From the NCBI GenBank assembly GCA_964443745.1, contig CAYUEN010000001.1, positions 1 through 64,000 of the forward strand: a stretch of 64,000 bases of DNA, read 5' to 3'. The notes under the pieces were generated by a model. It did no database searches. It was given only the letters and a program-made list of their open reading frames with translations, and was not told the DNA's origin. Of the stretch, positions 41,919 to 51,447 are shown piece by piece; position 1 is the stretch's first letter; every line of letters starts with the position of its first letter. The translations under genes were made by a program, and so were the position numbers. The DNA comes from CAYUEN01 sp964443745. Its GTDB lineage: Bacteria > Campylobacterota > Campylobacteria > Campylobacterales > QNZT01.

Positions 41919-43376
41919 TTACTCCGGTATGATCGTCCAGAGTGGCTTGAGCTGCGCTTTCCAGAGGAAACCGTAGTGCAGCAGATGTTTGATCCAGTGG
42001 CCCGCCAGGCCGATTTCACCGAAGGTGTAGTCGAGATCGCGTCCGAGCCCCGGATATTTTTCGAAATCGGGAACGACCGGGAAAACGGTCAATGCCGCGG
42101 CGGTTCCGTTGAAGAGGCCTTTACCGGTGGAGGCGACACACGCCGCGCCCATCTCCGTCATTCTGGCGGTGTGGGTCGGTTCGCTGGCGCCTTCGATCAT
42201 ATCGCGGATACTCATCGCGACCGCCTTGCCGATCATCGCCGAAGGCATACCCGTCCTGGGTGGTGTCGGATTGATCGGGGTACCGTTGGGGCTTTTCATC
42301 GGTTTGGAGATCAGATGCGGCGGAGCGAAGGCGATACCTACCGCGAAGATGTTTTTGTATTTGGGTGTCTGGTAGGTTGCGGGCCAATCTTTGGCGACCC
42401 ACTCTTCGTACGGTTTGGGGGTGTAGTCCGCATCGACCTTCATCAAACCGTTGGGGGCGAAGAGTTCGCCTGTGATATCGCCGCCATCCTTGTCGTACGC
42501 TTTAAGTCCCACACCGGCAAAAGGCGGAATCAGCATTGCGAAGTCGAATTCCTCTTCACCGGTCGTACCATCGAGCAGTTCGTAATGGACCCTGTCTTTT
42601 TCCACTTTGCTGACATGAGCGCCGACGATCCAGCCGACATCTCTCTCCGCGTAGATCGATTCGGCGAAAAGCCGGCTCGATGCGGCGTATCCGCCTCGTT
42701 TGATATGCAAACCGCCGATACCGAAGTCTCCCAGGAAGGATTCGTTGGAAATCCAGGTCAAAGTCGCTTTGTCTCTGACACCCGCCTCTTTGAGGGTATG
42801 CTCGACGTTGAAGATATATTCGAACGCCGCCCCCTGACAGGTACACATACCATGTCCGGTGCCGATCAGGAATTTGAGGTGCTCTCCCTTTTTCATTCTT
42901 TCGATGCAAGCTTCAAGCTCCTGGCTTGCATGGGTGGCATGGTCGGCCGTACATACAGAAACCGTATAGCCGCCATCGGGCCCCAACCCTTCGGTCGCCG
43001 CAAAATTGAGTTTCGGCCCGGTTGCGTTGATCAGATAGTCGTAGGTGACGGTATCGGTTTCACCCGCCTTGGAAGGATCGGTGTATTCGATCGTGATATA
43101 GGGTTTGGATTCCTCTTTCCCCCCTTCGGGATGGATGGAAACCGCCTTCGCCTGTCTGTAGTCGATCCCCGCTTTGCCGTATACGGGGGCCAGATCGAAA
43201 GTGACGTCGTCTTTGGTCATCTCTCCGACACCCACCCATATATTGGACGGAATCCAGTTCCATTTGCTGTTTGGGGTGACCACCACGACATCATGATCGT
43301 TACCCAGCCATTTTTTCAGGAATGTGGCCGCGGTATGTCCGGAAACACCACCTCCCATTACAACGACTCTTGCCAT
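41919..43376 (-). CDS. sulfide:quinone oxidoreductase-like flavoprotein
   Basis: 485 residues. The N-terminal FAD dinucleotide fold VVVMGGGVSGHTAATF (about 4-19), the second Rossmann unit (YLINATGPK, about 114-122), and the general layout follow the disulfide-reductase SQR/FCSD family. Cysteines are C142, C157, C178 and C180 (GMCTC) and C413 (AACVAS). Catalytic SQRs use two or three of these, but the third FAD-binding motif reads AVGIAFAPP rather than the usual GD-containing form. The C-terminus has an amphipathic segment (HWIKHLLHYGFLWK) that could touch the membrane. Sulfide oxidation to the quinone pool is the likeliest role; the SQR type is unresolved. Confidence 0.78.
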   Translation of the reverse strand: MARVVVMGGGVSGHTAATFLKKWLGNDHDVVVVTPNSKWNWIPSNIWVGVGEMTKDDVTFDLAPVYGKAGIDYRQAKAVSIHPEGGKEESKPYITIEYTDPSKAGETDTVTYDYLINATGPKLNFAATEGLGPDGGYTVSVCTADHATHASQELEACIERMKKGEHLKFLIGTGHGMCTCQGAAFEYIFNVEHTLKEAGVRDKATLTWISNESFLGDFGIGGLHIKRGGYAASSRLFAESIYAERDVGWIVGAHVSKVEKDRVHYELLDGTTGEEEFDFAMLIPPFAGVGLKAYDKDGGDITGELFAPNGLMKVDADYTPKPYEEWVAKDWPATYQTPKYKNIFAVGIAFAPPHLISKPMKSPNGTPINPTPPRTGMPSAMIGKAVAMSIRDMIEGASEPTHTARMTEMGAACVASTGKGLFNGTAAALTVFPVVPDFEKYPGLGRDLDYTFGEIGLAGHWIKHLLHYGFLWKAQLKPLWTIIPE

Positions 43377-43479
43377 TATCGCTCCTTTAAAATATTAAGT
43401 TGTGTTATAAGTATAAGACAATTTTCTTTAAATATCCATTAGTTTTTCTAATTGTTGAGAAATTCTTTCCGGATCGGGA

Positions 43480-44940
43480 TCATTTTGCGCGAAAGATCCT
43501 TCTTTTGTCTTCGACGATGGAAGCGTATAGCGCTTTGCAACGCTCGCTATAGCAGACGATATTCTCTTTCCCGATTACGTCGGAGTGTTCGTATTGCAGT
43601 TGCAGATAATCTCTTCCCCTGTGCATCCCGAACAAGACACCGCTATAGAAAAATCCCGATGCGTTGAGCGTCTCTATCACCGCATCGATCGCTTCGATCT
43701 CTTCAAGATTAATCTGAGCATAGAGCATATCGCAGTGTTTTGCCAGAAGGGTATGGAACATCATCTGAAATTTGTGTTCGAATCGGGGGCCGATATGGTT
43801 GATGACGAGCGTGGCGGTGTTGGAGGAGGGGTCGAAGGTGTAGTAGAAGCGGGAATGTTGGGCGCGTTCATCGCTTTTGGGCAGACTCTCGAAAGAGATA
43901 TGCTCGCAGTTTTCGTAACACTCGATGATACTTCGTGCATAGACATCGGGCAGGAAGATTCGTTTGTGACTAGAACGCAGCAGTTTGTAGCCGATGAGGA
44001 CCGAACCTCTCTTTTTCACCTGTGTGAGCGTATTGTGCTCGATCTCCACATCGGGCGGTGTCTTCCCCAGCATCAGTGCCGTTTCACAAAAGCCGTGGCG
44101 CAGGTTGCTTTTTTGGCTGAAAGGGTGATACATCACCGCCTCTCCGAAAAGGGCATCCAGACCGAGTGTTTCGGCTTTTTGCAAAAGGGCGTCGAACATC
44201 CGGTTCATGATGCCCATACCTTTGTAGAGGGGATCGACGACGACCACACCGATTTCCGCGATGTCGCTATCGGGAACGTTCACGAGGGCGAAGTGCCCGA
44301 CGATCTTTCCGTCCGCTTCGGCGACGACGGAGTGGAATTTGATACCGTGGAATTTCGCGATCTGCTTGGGGTAGTAGAAGAGATCCTTGATATAGGTGTG
44401 TTTGTAGTTTTGGTAGATAAGGCGTGCGATCGCCTCTTCGTCGCCGGAACGGTATTCCCGTATCCGTACATCTACACTCTTCGGCAGGCGCGTATCAGAG
44501 GGCGCTTCGCTCCGTTTTCGCGGTTCGGTGTGGATTTCGTGTCCGAGATATTTGATGATCGTAAACCGTTTTCCCTCTTTTCCCAGGTTTTTGTATTCGA
44601 AACGGTCGGTGACGTTCCAGATGCGGTTGAATCCTTTCTGCTCTTTTTGGTCGATAGGTACCCGAAGCGGTCGATCCTGGGCAAGTGGAACGCCCCAATC
44701 CCGCACATCGATCCGGATGCCGTGATCAAACGGGAAAAATCCGATCTCTATCCACCCCTTTTCGCCCGGATAGGCGTGTTCGATCGCATTTTCGATCAAC
44801 TCCCGGGTGGCGGCGAAGATCTCTTTGCGTTCCGTTTTGGAAAATTCCAAAAAACCGCACAACTCTTTGAGCACTTTCTTCACCAGCGGGATGTGTCTGG
44901 GGTCGTTGGGAATCTTGAGTATGATCGCATCTTCCATCAT
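43480..44940 (-). CDS. HATPase (RsbW-like) and GNAT acetyltransferase fusion protein
   Basis: 486 residues from ATG 44940 (ATGA overlap with the upstream gene; ATG 44937 is the alternative). Residues about 1-135 form an anti-sigma-factor type HATPase domain with N-box TRELIENAIEHAYPGEKG and G1-like VRDWGVP. A GNAT acetyltransferase domain follows (about 155-300), containing EIGVVVVDPLYKGMGIMNRM, the acetyl-CoA loop. A third region (about 330-486) resembles a diverged acetyltransferase-like domain. Such fusions could couple serine phosphorylation or nucleotide state to acetylation. The partner is unknown. Translationally coupled to the M20 gene. Confidence 0.85.
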   Translation of the reverse strand: MMEDAIILKIPNDPRHIPLVKKVLKELCGFLEFSKTERKEIFAATRELIENAIEHAYPGEKGWIEIGFFPFDHGIRIDVRDWGVPLAQDRPLRVPIDQKEQKGFNRIWNVTDRFEYKNLGKEGKRFTIIKYLGHEIHTEPRKRSEAPSDTRLPKSVDVRIREYRSGDEEAIARLIYQNYKHTYIKDLFYYPKQIAKFHGIKFHSVVAEADGKIVGHFALVNVPDSDIAEIGVVVVDPLYKGMGIMNRMFDALLQKAETLGLDALFGEAVMYHPFSQKSNLRHGFCETALMLGKTPPDVEIEHNTLTQVKKRGSVLIGYKLLRSSHKRIFLPDVYARSIIECYENCEHISFESLPKSDERAQHSRFYYTFDPSSNTATLVINHIGPRFEHKFQMMFHTLLAKHCDMLYAQINLEEIEAIDAVIETLNASGFFYSGVLFGMHRGRDYLQLQYEHSDVIGKENIVCYSERCKALYASIVEDKRRIFRAK

Positions 44941-46136
44941 CTCTCCTTTTCGTGCTGCAGAAAACGGATGGCGCAAAGTGCCATGGTTTTCATACCGATC
45001 GCCAACGCGTCGTCGTCCACATCGAAGCGCGCGTGGTGTTGGGGAACGCAAGTACCTCTGTTTTCGTTGCACGTTCCCAGTCTGAAAAAAGCTCCCGGCA
45101 CGATTTTGAGATATTCGGAGAAGTCTTCACCCCCCATCACCGGATCTTTCAGGTCGACCACCCCCTCTTCGCCGACCACCTCTTTCGCCGCTTCGATGAG
45201 GATGTCCACCATCGCATCGTCGTTGATCAGTTCGGGCTGGCCGAAAAGATAGTCGAAACGGTACGTGGCTCCCATCGCATGGCAGATTCCCTTGATGGAG
45301 TCTTCCATCATCCCGGGAATCCGGTTTCTGATCTCTTCGTTGATCGTACGTACCGTCCCTTTGAGGAGCACGTGGTCGCAGATGATGTTCGGAGCGCGTC
45401 CTCCTTCGATCGTTCCCATCGAGATGACGGCGGGATGAAGAGGATCGATCTTCCGTGAAACGATGTGGTTGAGAGAGGTGACGATCATCGAACCGACCAG
45501 AATCGCGTCGACCCCTTCGTGAGGTCTGGCGCCATGGGCGGATTTGCCGAAAATCTCTATCGAAAACTGATCCGCGGAAGCCATCATGATTCCATATTTG
45601 TAACCGATCTGGCCGGTATTGAGATAGGGATAGGCATGGAGTCCGAAAATCGCGTCGACCCCCTCCAGCGCCCCCTCCCTGATCAGGTCGATACTGCCGC
45701 CCTCCTTGCTCTCCTCGGAGGGTTGGAATATGAAGCGGATGTTGCCAGGAAGCATCTCTTTCACCTCCGCCAGGGCGATGGCGACTCCCAGGGCGATGGC
45801 GGTATGGCTATCGTGCCCGCACGCGTGCATCACTCCCGGAATGCGGGAGGCGTAGGGCGCTCCGGTGCGCTCTTCGATCGGAAGGGCATCCATGTCGGCA
45901 CGCAGGGCGACACGTTTGGCATCGTCGTGGAGGTTCAAATCGGCCACGAGGCCGTAGTTGTCCGCGAACTCCCTGATTTCGTAACCGGAGGCTTCGAGTA
46001 TACCCTTTACGAGGTATTTGGTATGCGCCTCCTCTCCGGAGAGATCGGGGTGGGCATGGATATCATGGCGGATTTGGACGATGCGGTCGTTGATTTCGTC
46101 GATGATTTTGAAGAGTCTGTTTTGCAGTTTCGACAT
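44937..46136 (-). CDS. M20-family amidohydrolase (hippurate hydrolase/N-acyl amino acid deacylase type)
   Basis: 399 residues. Metal-binding and catalytic motifs of peptidase family M20D: HACGHDSHTA (about 107-116), FQPSEESKEGG with the catalytic Glu, GLHAYP, and GGEDFSEY near the C-terminus. The insertion domain (about 190-310) mediates dimerisation. Likely substrates are N-acyl or N-acetyl amino acids. It is followed, with a 4-nt overlap, by the HATPase-GNAT fusion gene, an intriguing pairing of an acetyltransferase and a deacylase. Confidence 0.93.
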   Translation of the reverse strand: MSKLQNRLFKIIDEINDRIVQIRHDIHAHPDLSGEEAHTKYLVKGILEASGYEIREFADNYGLVADLNLHDDAKRVALRADMDALPIEERTGAPYASRIPGVMHACGHDSHTAIALGVAIALAEVKEMLPGNIRFIFQPSEESKEGGSIDLIREGALEGVDAIFGLHAYPYLNTGQIGYKYGIMMASADQFSIEIFGKSAHGARPHEGVDAILVGSMIVTSLNHIVSRKIDPLHPAVISMGTIEGGRAPNIICDHVLLKGTVRTINEEIRNRIPGMMEDSIKGICHAMGATYRFDYLFGQPELINDDAMVDILIEAAKEVVGEEGVVDLKDPVMGGEDFSEYLKIVPGAFFRLGTCNENRGTCVPQHHARFDVDDDALAIGMKTMALCAIRFLQHEKER

Positions 46137-46205
46137 GGAAGCTCCTTCTTCGGGCTATCTTCATGATACTCCTGCAGGGATAAATTTACTCTAAACCCGA
46201 AACCG

Positions 46206-46736
46206 TCACGGTTGGCGGTACGCCTCCTTGAATTGTACGTAGCGTCTGGCCGAAGCGTAGAGTTCGGCCACTTCGCTGTCGTCGAGTTGTCGGATGGCTT
46301 TGGCCGGAGATCCCACGATCAAGCTCCGGGGCGCAAAGCGCTTGTTTTTCGTCACCAGACTTCCGGCTCCCACGATCGACTCTTCACCGATGACGGCTCC
46401 GTCCAGAATCGTCGCGCTCATTCCGATCAAAGAAGCACGCCCGATTCGGCAGCCATGGAGCATCACACGATGGCCTATCGTCACGTCGTCTTCGATGATC
46501 GTCGGATTGCCGTCGCTTCTGTCGGGTTTTTTCCAGTGGGTGACATGGATCATCGAGAGATCTTGGATGTTGACGCGGTCACCGATGCGGATATAGTGGA
46601 CATCTCCGCGTATCACGCATCCGAACCAGATCGAACACTCCTTTCCGATCGTCACTTCGCCGATCACGTCGGCGCTCGGAGCGATCCAACTCTCTTCGCC
46701 GATGACGGGTAGTCTGCCGCGGTAGGGGATGATCAT
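46206..46736 (-). CDS. gamma-carbonic-anhydrase-family left-handed beta-helix protein
   Basis: 176 residues from ATG 46736 (overlapping the ppk1 stop by 4 nt). Hexapeptide repeats (IGEVTIGKECSIWFGCVIRG, RIGDRVNIQDLSMIHVTH, TIGHRVMLHGCRIG) build a left-handed beta-helix with a C-terminal helix. The metal-ligand histidines of the gamma-CA family have counterparts in MIHVTH, TIGHR and MLHG. Enzymatic activity within this family varies. A role in CO2/bicarbonate interconversion would suit an autotroph but is inferred. Confidence 0.9.
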   Translation of the reverse strand: MIIPYRGRLPVIGEESWIAPSADVIGEVTIGKECSIWFGCVIRGDVHYIRIGDRVNIQDLSMIHVTHWKKPDRSDGNPTIIEDDVTIGHRVMLHGCRIGRASLIGMSATILDGAVIGEESIVGAGSLVTKNKRFAPRSLIVGSPAKAIRQLDDSEVAELYASARRYVQFKEAYRQP

Positions 46737-48838
46737 CGCTTCTCCTTGAAAATCTTTCTCTCCATGATCGCCGCTTCGGAGGAGGTGGTGTCCTTTTTGA
46801 TCCGTTTGTAGATGCTGTTGATGTAGTTTTCCAAAAACGCCTGGGAATCGATCTTCTTTTCGCCCTCTTTGGGGGTTCTGAGCTGATAGGTGTCGTCGGG
46901 CTTGAGTTCCCATGCGAGCCTGTTGTCGCTCAGTTGCAGATGGAGCAGTTCGCGAAGTTTGGTGCTGATGTTTTCGGGATAGATCGGAATCATCAGTTCG
47001 AAGCGCTTTTCGAGGTTTCTGGGCATCCAGTCGGCGCTGGAGATATAGATCTGGGGAGAGGCGTGTTTGAAATAGAAAATACGGGAGTGTTCGAGGTATT
47101 TTCCGATGATCGAAATGACGCGGATGTTTTCGCTGATTCCTTCGAGCCCGGGTTTCAGACAGCAGATACCGCGGATGATGAGGTCGATTTCGACTCCCTC
47201 CATCGAAGCGCGATAGAGCGCTTTGATCACGTCAGGATCCACCAGCGCGTTCATCTTGGCGATGATGCGACCTTCTCCCTTTTTCGCCGCTTCGGCCCGG
47301 ATCATTCTGATCAACTCCTCTTTCATCTGGATCGGCGACATCTTGAGGTTGTTGAGCCGTTTGTTTTTGGAAAAACCGGTCAGGATATGGAAAAAGGTGA
47401 TCGAATCGCCGCGAAACTCCTCTCTGGAGGTGAAATAGCTGACGTCGGTGTAGATTTTGGCGGTCGTTTCGTTGTAGTTTCCGGTGGAGTAGTGTTGGTA
47501 GATTTTCAGTTTGTCGCCCGATTTTCGGATGATCTGGGTGATTTTGGCATGTACTTTGAATCCGGGAATTCCGTAGATGACATGCGCACCGGCCTCTTCG
47601 AGCGCTTTCGCCCAGATGAGGTTGTTCTCTTCATCAAAACGCGCTTTGAGTTCCACCATCGCCGTCACCTGCTTGCCGTTGTTGGAAGCATCGATCAGCG
47701 CCTGGACGATCGGAGAGTTTTTGCCGACACGATAGAGCGTCATTCTGATCGAGAGGACCTTGGGATCTTTGGCCGCCTCCTGGATCATCCTCACGACCGG
47801 TTCGAAGCTTTCGTAAGGTTGCAGGATCGCGACGTCCTCTTTGTCCAGAATTTTGTAGATCGGCTCTTTCTTGTCGAAAGGGGGAAGGGTTTTGGGGCGG
47901 TTGACGGGGAGGGCGAGGTGTGAGAAGTTCTTGTCGGTGACGATATCCCACAGGGCGCCGAGATTGAGAGGGATTTCGTAGTCGTAGATGTCGTGTTCTC
48001 CGATTTTCAGATGGGTATTGAGAAAAGAGAGTAGATCCGGATCGGGATTTTTTTCGATTTCCAGACGAACGAACGCTCCCTTTTTGCGCAGTCTCAGCCC
48101 CTGCTCCAAAATCTCCATAAAATCGTCCGCCTCCTCCTCTTCGATCACGATATCGGCGTTTCTGGTGACGCGGAAAGTGGCCGATGAGACGATGTGGTAT
48201 CCGGGAAAGATGTTGTGAATGTGTTCGCGCACCAACGATTCGATAGGAATGTAGGTGTCGGGTGAAATATGGACGAATCTGGGCAGCAGTCGCGGGATAC
48301 GGATCATCGCGTATTTGAGTTCGTTTTCGTTGGCGTCGTCCTGGAGTTTGACCGCCAGAGAGAGACTGAGGTTGTTCAGAGGCGGAAAGGGGTGTGTGGC
48401 GTCGACGGCGATGGGGATGATGACGGGGAAGATGTTTTCGTAGAAAAAGTCGTCCGCTTTCTTTTTGAGCGCATCGCCGATCTCGTGGTAATCGCTGATG
48501 AAAAGCCCCTCTTTGCGCAGATGGTGTACGATCTCTTTGTAGTTGTGCTCGAGCGTATGTTTTTCTCCTTGCAGGTAGGTGTGGATCGCATCGAGCTGTT
48601 CCAGCGGGGTCATCTTGTCCGCGCCGGTGGAGATGACGCGGGCGGAGTAGAGCTGTTTGAGTCCGGCGACGCGGATCATATAGAATTCGTCGAGATTGGT
48701 GGAGTAGATCGCGATGAATTTCAGCCGCTCGAGTAGCGGATTGCTCTTTTTCTGACTCTGATAGAGAACGCGGCTGTTGAATCTAAGCCATGAGAGTTCG
48801 CGGTTGGTATAGAAGTTGGGATTGTCCAGGCTGCTCAT
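46733..48838 (-). CDS. ppk1: polyphosphate kinase 1
   Basis: 701 residues. PPK1 domains in order: N (about 8-110, NRELSWLRFNSRVL), head (about 125-310), C1 (about 325-490) and C2 (about 500-690). The phospho-histidine motif is GFKVHAKI, the second catalytic His lies in LEHSRIFYF, and Arg residues in IRMTLYRVG bind ATP. It makes polyphosphate from ATP reversibly. The 3' end overlaps the gamma-CA-like gene by 4 nt, suggesting an operon. Confidence 0.97.
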   Translation of the reverse strand: MSSLDNPNFYTNRELSWLRFNSRVLYQSQKKSNPLLERLKFIAIYSTNLDEFYMIRVAGLKQLYSARVISTGADKMTPLEQLDAIHTYLQGEKHTLEHNYKEIVHHLRKEGLFISDYHEIGDALKKKADDFFYENIFPVIIPIAVDATHPFPPLNNLSLSLAVKLQDDANENELKYAMIRIPRLLPRFVHISPDTYIPIESLVREHIHNIFPGYHIVSSATFRVTRNADIVIEEEEADDFMEILEQGLRLRKKGAFVRLEIEKNPDPDLLSFLNTHLKIGEHDIYDYEIPLNLGALWDIVTDKNFSHLALPVNRPKTLPPFDKKEPIYKILDKEDVAILQPYESFEPVVRMIQEAAKDPKVLSIRMTLYRVGKNSPIVQALIDASNNGKQVTAMVELKARFDEENNLIWAKALEEAGAHVIYGIPGFKVHAKITQIIRKSGDKLKIYQHYSTGNYNETTAKIYTDVSYFTSREEFRGDSITFFHILTGFSKNKRLNNLKMSPIQMKEELIRMIRAEAAKKGEGRIIAKMNALVDPDVIKALYRASMEGVEIDLIIRGICCLKPGLEGISENIRVISIIGKYLEHSRIFYFKHASPQIYISSADWMPRNLEKRFELMIPIYPENISTKLRELLHLQLSDNRLAWELKPDDTYQLRTPKEGEKKIDSQAFLENYINSIYKRIKKDTTSSEAAIMERKIFKEKR

Positions 48839-48896
48839 ATTCTCTCCTCTCTTTGGCTGTTTTGTACCGTTTGTATGACGATATTATAGTGAAAAT

Positions 48897-50870
48897 TTAT
48901 AATTTTTTGATCTCTTCTATCTTGTCTCGGTATTTCGCGGCGATTTCGAATTCCAAAGCTTTGGCGGCTTCGGTCATCTTTTTTCGATACTCTTTGATGA
49001 TTTTCTGCTTTTCGGAAGCGGGGATTTTCTCTTTCGCCCGTTTTTCGTAAAGCAACGCGGGCTCTTCGAGTCTGAGGTTTTCGTCGAGCTGGCGGATGGT
49101 GGTGGTGGGGGTGATATGGTGCGCTTTGTTGTAGGCGATCTGCTTTTCGCGTCGGTATGCGGTGACGTCGATGGCCGCTTGCATGGAGGGGGTGATTTTC
49201 TGGGCGAACATCAGGACACGGCCGTTGACGTTTCTGGCGGCGCGCCCCGCGGTCTGGATCAGGGCGGTTTCGCTGCGCAAAAACCCCTCCTTGTCCGCAT
49301 CCAGAATCGCCACGAGCGAAACTTCGGGCAGATCGAGCCCCTCTCTGAGTAGATTGATGCCGATCAATACGTCAAACTCTCCCTGGCGCAAGGCCCGGAT
49401 GATCTGGTTTCGCTCGATGGAGTCGATATCGGAGTGCATATATTTGACTTTCAGCCCCAGTTCCAGGTAGTAGCGGCTCAACTCTTCGGCCATCTTTTTC
49501 GTCAGTACCGTCACGAGGACGCGTTCGTTCCTGGCGACCCTTTTTTTGATTTCGTCATAGAGCCGCTCGACCTGATTTTCGCTCGGCAACACCTCGATCT
49601 TCGGATCGAGCAATCCGGTGGGACGGATCAGCTGCTCGGCGACGTTGTGCCCGGAGAGGTCGAGTTCGAGTTGGGCGGGTGTGGCGGAGACGAAGAGGTA
49701 GGAGGGCGCCTTGTCGATGAACTCCTCGAAACGCAAGGGTCGGTTGTCGAGCGCGCTGGGAAGTCTGAATCCGTATTCGACCAACACCTCTTTTCGACTC
49801 CGATCTCCCGCGTACATGCCCCGAAACTGCGGAAGTGAAACGTGGGATTCGTCCACGATCACCAGATACTCTTCTCCCATCGCTTCGAAGTAGTCGAAAA
49901 GCGAGTAGGGCGTCTCTCCCGGTTTTTTGCCGGTAAGATGGCGGGCGTAGTTTTCCACACCTTTGCAGGTGCCGGTGGTCTCCAGCATCTCCAGATCGAA
50001 TTCCACCCGCTGCTTGAGACGCTGGTATTCGACCAGTTTGCCCTCTTTTTTGAAAAAGTCGAGCCGAAGCGCCAACTCCGCTTCGATCTCTTTGATCGCG
50101 ATCTTCAGCCGTTTCGCTCCCACGATAAACTGGCTGGCGGCGTAGACGATCACCTTCCGTTTTTCGGAACGCTTTTCGTTGGTCAAAGGGTCGAAGGTGT
50201 AGATTCTCTCGATTTCGTCCCCGAAAAATTCGACCCGTATCGCCTCCTCGTCGCTATAGGCGGGGTAGATGTCGATCACGTCTCCGTTGACCCGAAAATC
50301 ACCGCGATCGAAAAAGGTGTCGTTGCGCCGATAACCCATGTCGACCAGTTTGAGCAGCAGCTTTTTTTGGTCGATTTCGCCGCCTTTCTCGATGATTTGA
50401 ACCATCTTTTTGTATTCGTAGGGGTTTCCCAGGCCGTAGTTTGCCGAAACGGAGGCGACACAGATGACGTCGTTGTAGCTAAGCAGCGAGGCGGTCGCGG
50501 AAAGACGCAGCCGCTCCAGCTCGGCATTGATCGAGCTGTCTTTTTCGATGAAAAGATCCTGTCTTGGGATGTAGGCTTCGGGTTGATAATAGTCGTAGTA
50601 GGAGATGAAATACTCCACGTGATTTTTGGGGAAGAAGTGTTTGAATTCGCTGTAAAGCTGGGCCGCGAGGGTTTTGTTGTGCGTCATGATCAGGGTCGGG
50701 CGCTGGAGTTTTTCGATGATTTTCCCCATCGTGAAGGTTTTGCCGCTGCCGGTGACGCCGATGAGCGTCTGGTAGCGGTTTTTGTTGAGAATGGATGTGG
50801 AGAGTTTTTCGATCGCTTGGGGCTGGTCGCCTGAGGGGGAAAAATCGCTCACCATCTCGAATTTCGTCAA
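48897..50870 (-). CDS. uvrB: UvrABC excision nuclease subunit B
   Basis: 657 residues. Walker A GVTGSGKTF (38-46), the beta-hairpin motif YYDYYQPEAYIP that clamps damaged DNA, helicase motifs including DESHVSLPQ and QTAGRAARN, and a C-terminal UVR domain (about 620-655, YRKKMTEAAKALEFEIAAKYRDKI) that binds UvrC. It verifies lesions in nucleotide excision repair. It is divergent from the pilin genes at 51002, with a 131-bp AT-rich shared promoter region. Confidence 0.98.
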   Translation of the reverse strand: MTKFEMVSDFSPSGDQPQAIEKLSTSILNKNRYQTLIGVTGSGKTFTMGKIIEKLQRPTLIMTHNKTLAAQLYSEFKHFFPKNHVEYFISYYDYYQPEAYIPRQDLFIEKDSSINAELERLRLSATASLLSYNDVICVASVSANYGLGNPYEYKKMVQIIEKGGEIDQKKLLLKLVDMGYRRNDTFFDRGDFRVNGDVIDIYPAYSDEEAIRVEFFGDEIERIYTFDPLTNEKRSEKRKVIVYAASQFIVGAKRLKIAIKEIEAELALRLDFFKKEGKLVEYQRLKQRVEFDLEMLETTGTCKGVENYARHLTGKKPGETPYSLFDYFEAMGEEYLVIVDESHVSLPQFRGMYAGDRSRKEVLVEYGFRLPSALDNRPLRFEEFIDKAPSYLFVSATPAQLELDLSGHNVAEQLIRPTGLLDPKIEVLPSENQVERLYDEIKKRVARNERVLVTVLTKKMAEELSRYYLELGLKVKYMHSDIDSIERNQIIRALRQGEFDVLIGINLLREGLDLPEVSLVAILDADKEGFLRSETALIQTAGRAARNVNGRVLMFAQKITPSMQAAIDVTAYRREKQIAYNKAHHITPTTTIRQLDENLRLEEPALLYEKRAKEKIPASEKQKIIKEYRKKMTEAAKALEFEIAAKYRDKIEEIKKL

Positions 50871-51001
50871 ATCCGTTTCCTTATATATTCGATAATTTTT
50901 TATTTAGATTATAGCGAAATTGTTAAAGTTTTTCTCACTCGGTACGATATAGTAACAACGACATATAAAAGAGTCGGGGAAAAAATTCAAAGGAGACTTC
51001 A

Positions 51002-51433
51002 ATGAAAAGAAGTGGTTTTACTATGATCGAGTTGATCTTCGTGATCGTTATTTTGGGTATTCTGGCAGCGGTCGCGATTCCGAAGCTCGCTGCGACGAGA
51101 GATGATGCGAAAATTTCAAAAGGTGCGACAGAGTTGGCGACAGCTATTAGCGACATCGGTGCATACTATACTTCACATGGGAGTTTTGCCAAGGTTTCTG
51201 ATATGACCAATGTATCTTTCGATGACAATACAAAAGGTGCCGCAGACAACGATGTTGTCAATTATGAAGTCGATTCCAAAAAGTGTGCGAAACTGACGTT
51301 TACCGGATCTACCGGTACATTGACAGTAGCGGATGGAGCTGATGTTGGCGATGCACGATGTACCGGTATCAAAACTGCTTCCGCAAAATTGTGGAAAACA
51401 CATAATTTCGGTGGCAGCAGAGTCGCTTATTAA
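51002..51433 (+). CDS. type IV pilin-like protein
   Basis: 143 residues starting MKRSG|FTMIELIFVIVILGILAAVA: prepilin cleavage after Gly5, glutamate at +5, and the long N-terminal helix with the conserved AIPKL proline. The globular domain has two cysteines, in SKKCAKL and DARCTGI, probably a pilin disulphide. AAAGGAG precedes ATG 51002. It is paired with a second, related gene after a strong stem-loop. Possible roles are pilus or competence pseudopilus. No pilus ATPase is next to it, so T2SS proteins could share it. Confidence 0.85.
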   Translation: MKRSGFTMIELIFVIVILGILAAVAIPKLAATRDDAKISKGATELATAISDIGAYYTSHGSFAKVSDMTNVSFDDNTKGAADNDVVNYEVDSKKCAKLTFTGSTGTLTVADGADVGDARCTGIKTASAKLWKTHNFGGSRVAY

Positions 51434-51447
51434 GAGAAATACCATAG

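Noticed and set aside
41796..43442. 548-codon plus-strand open frame opposite the SQR-like gene
   Set aside because: The minus-strand gene has clear FAD motifs and a Shine-Dalgarno; the plus frame has none and is a shadow frame.
43585..45252. 555-codon plus-strand open frame opposite the HATPase-GNAT gene
   Set aside because: No domain, no ribosome site; mirror of a gene with ATPase and GNAT motifs.
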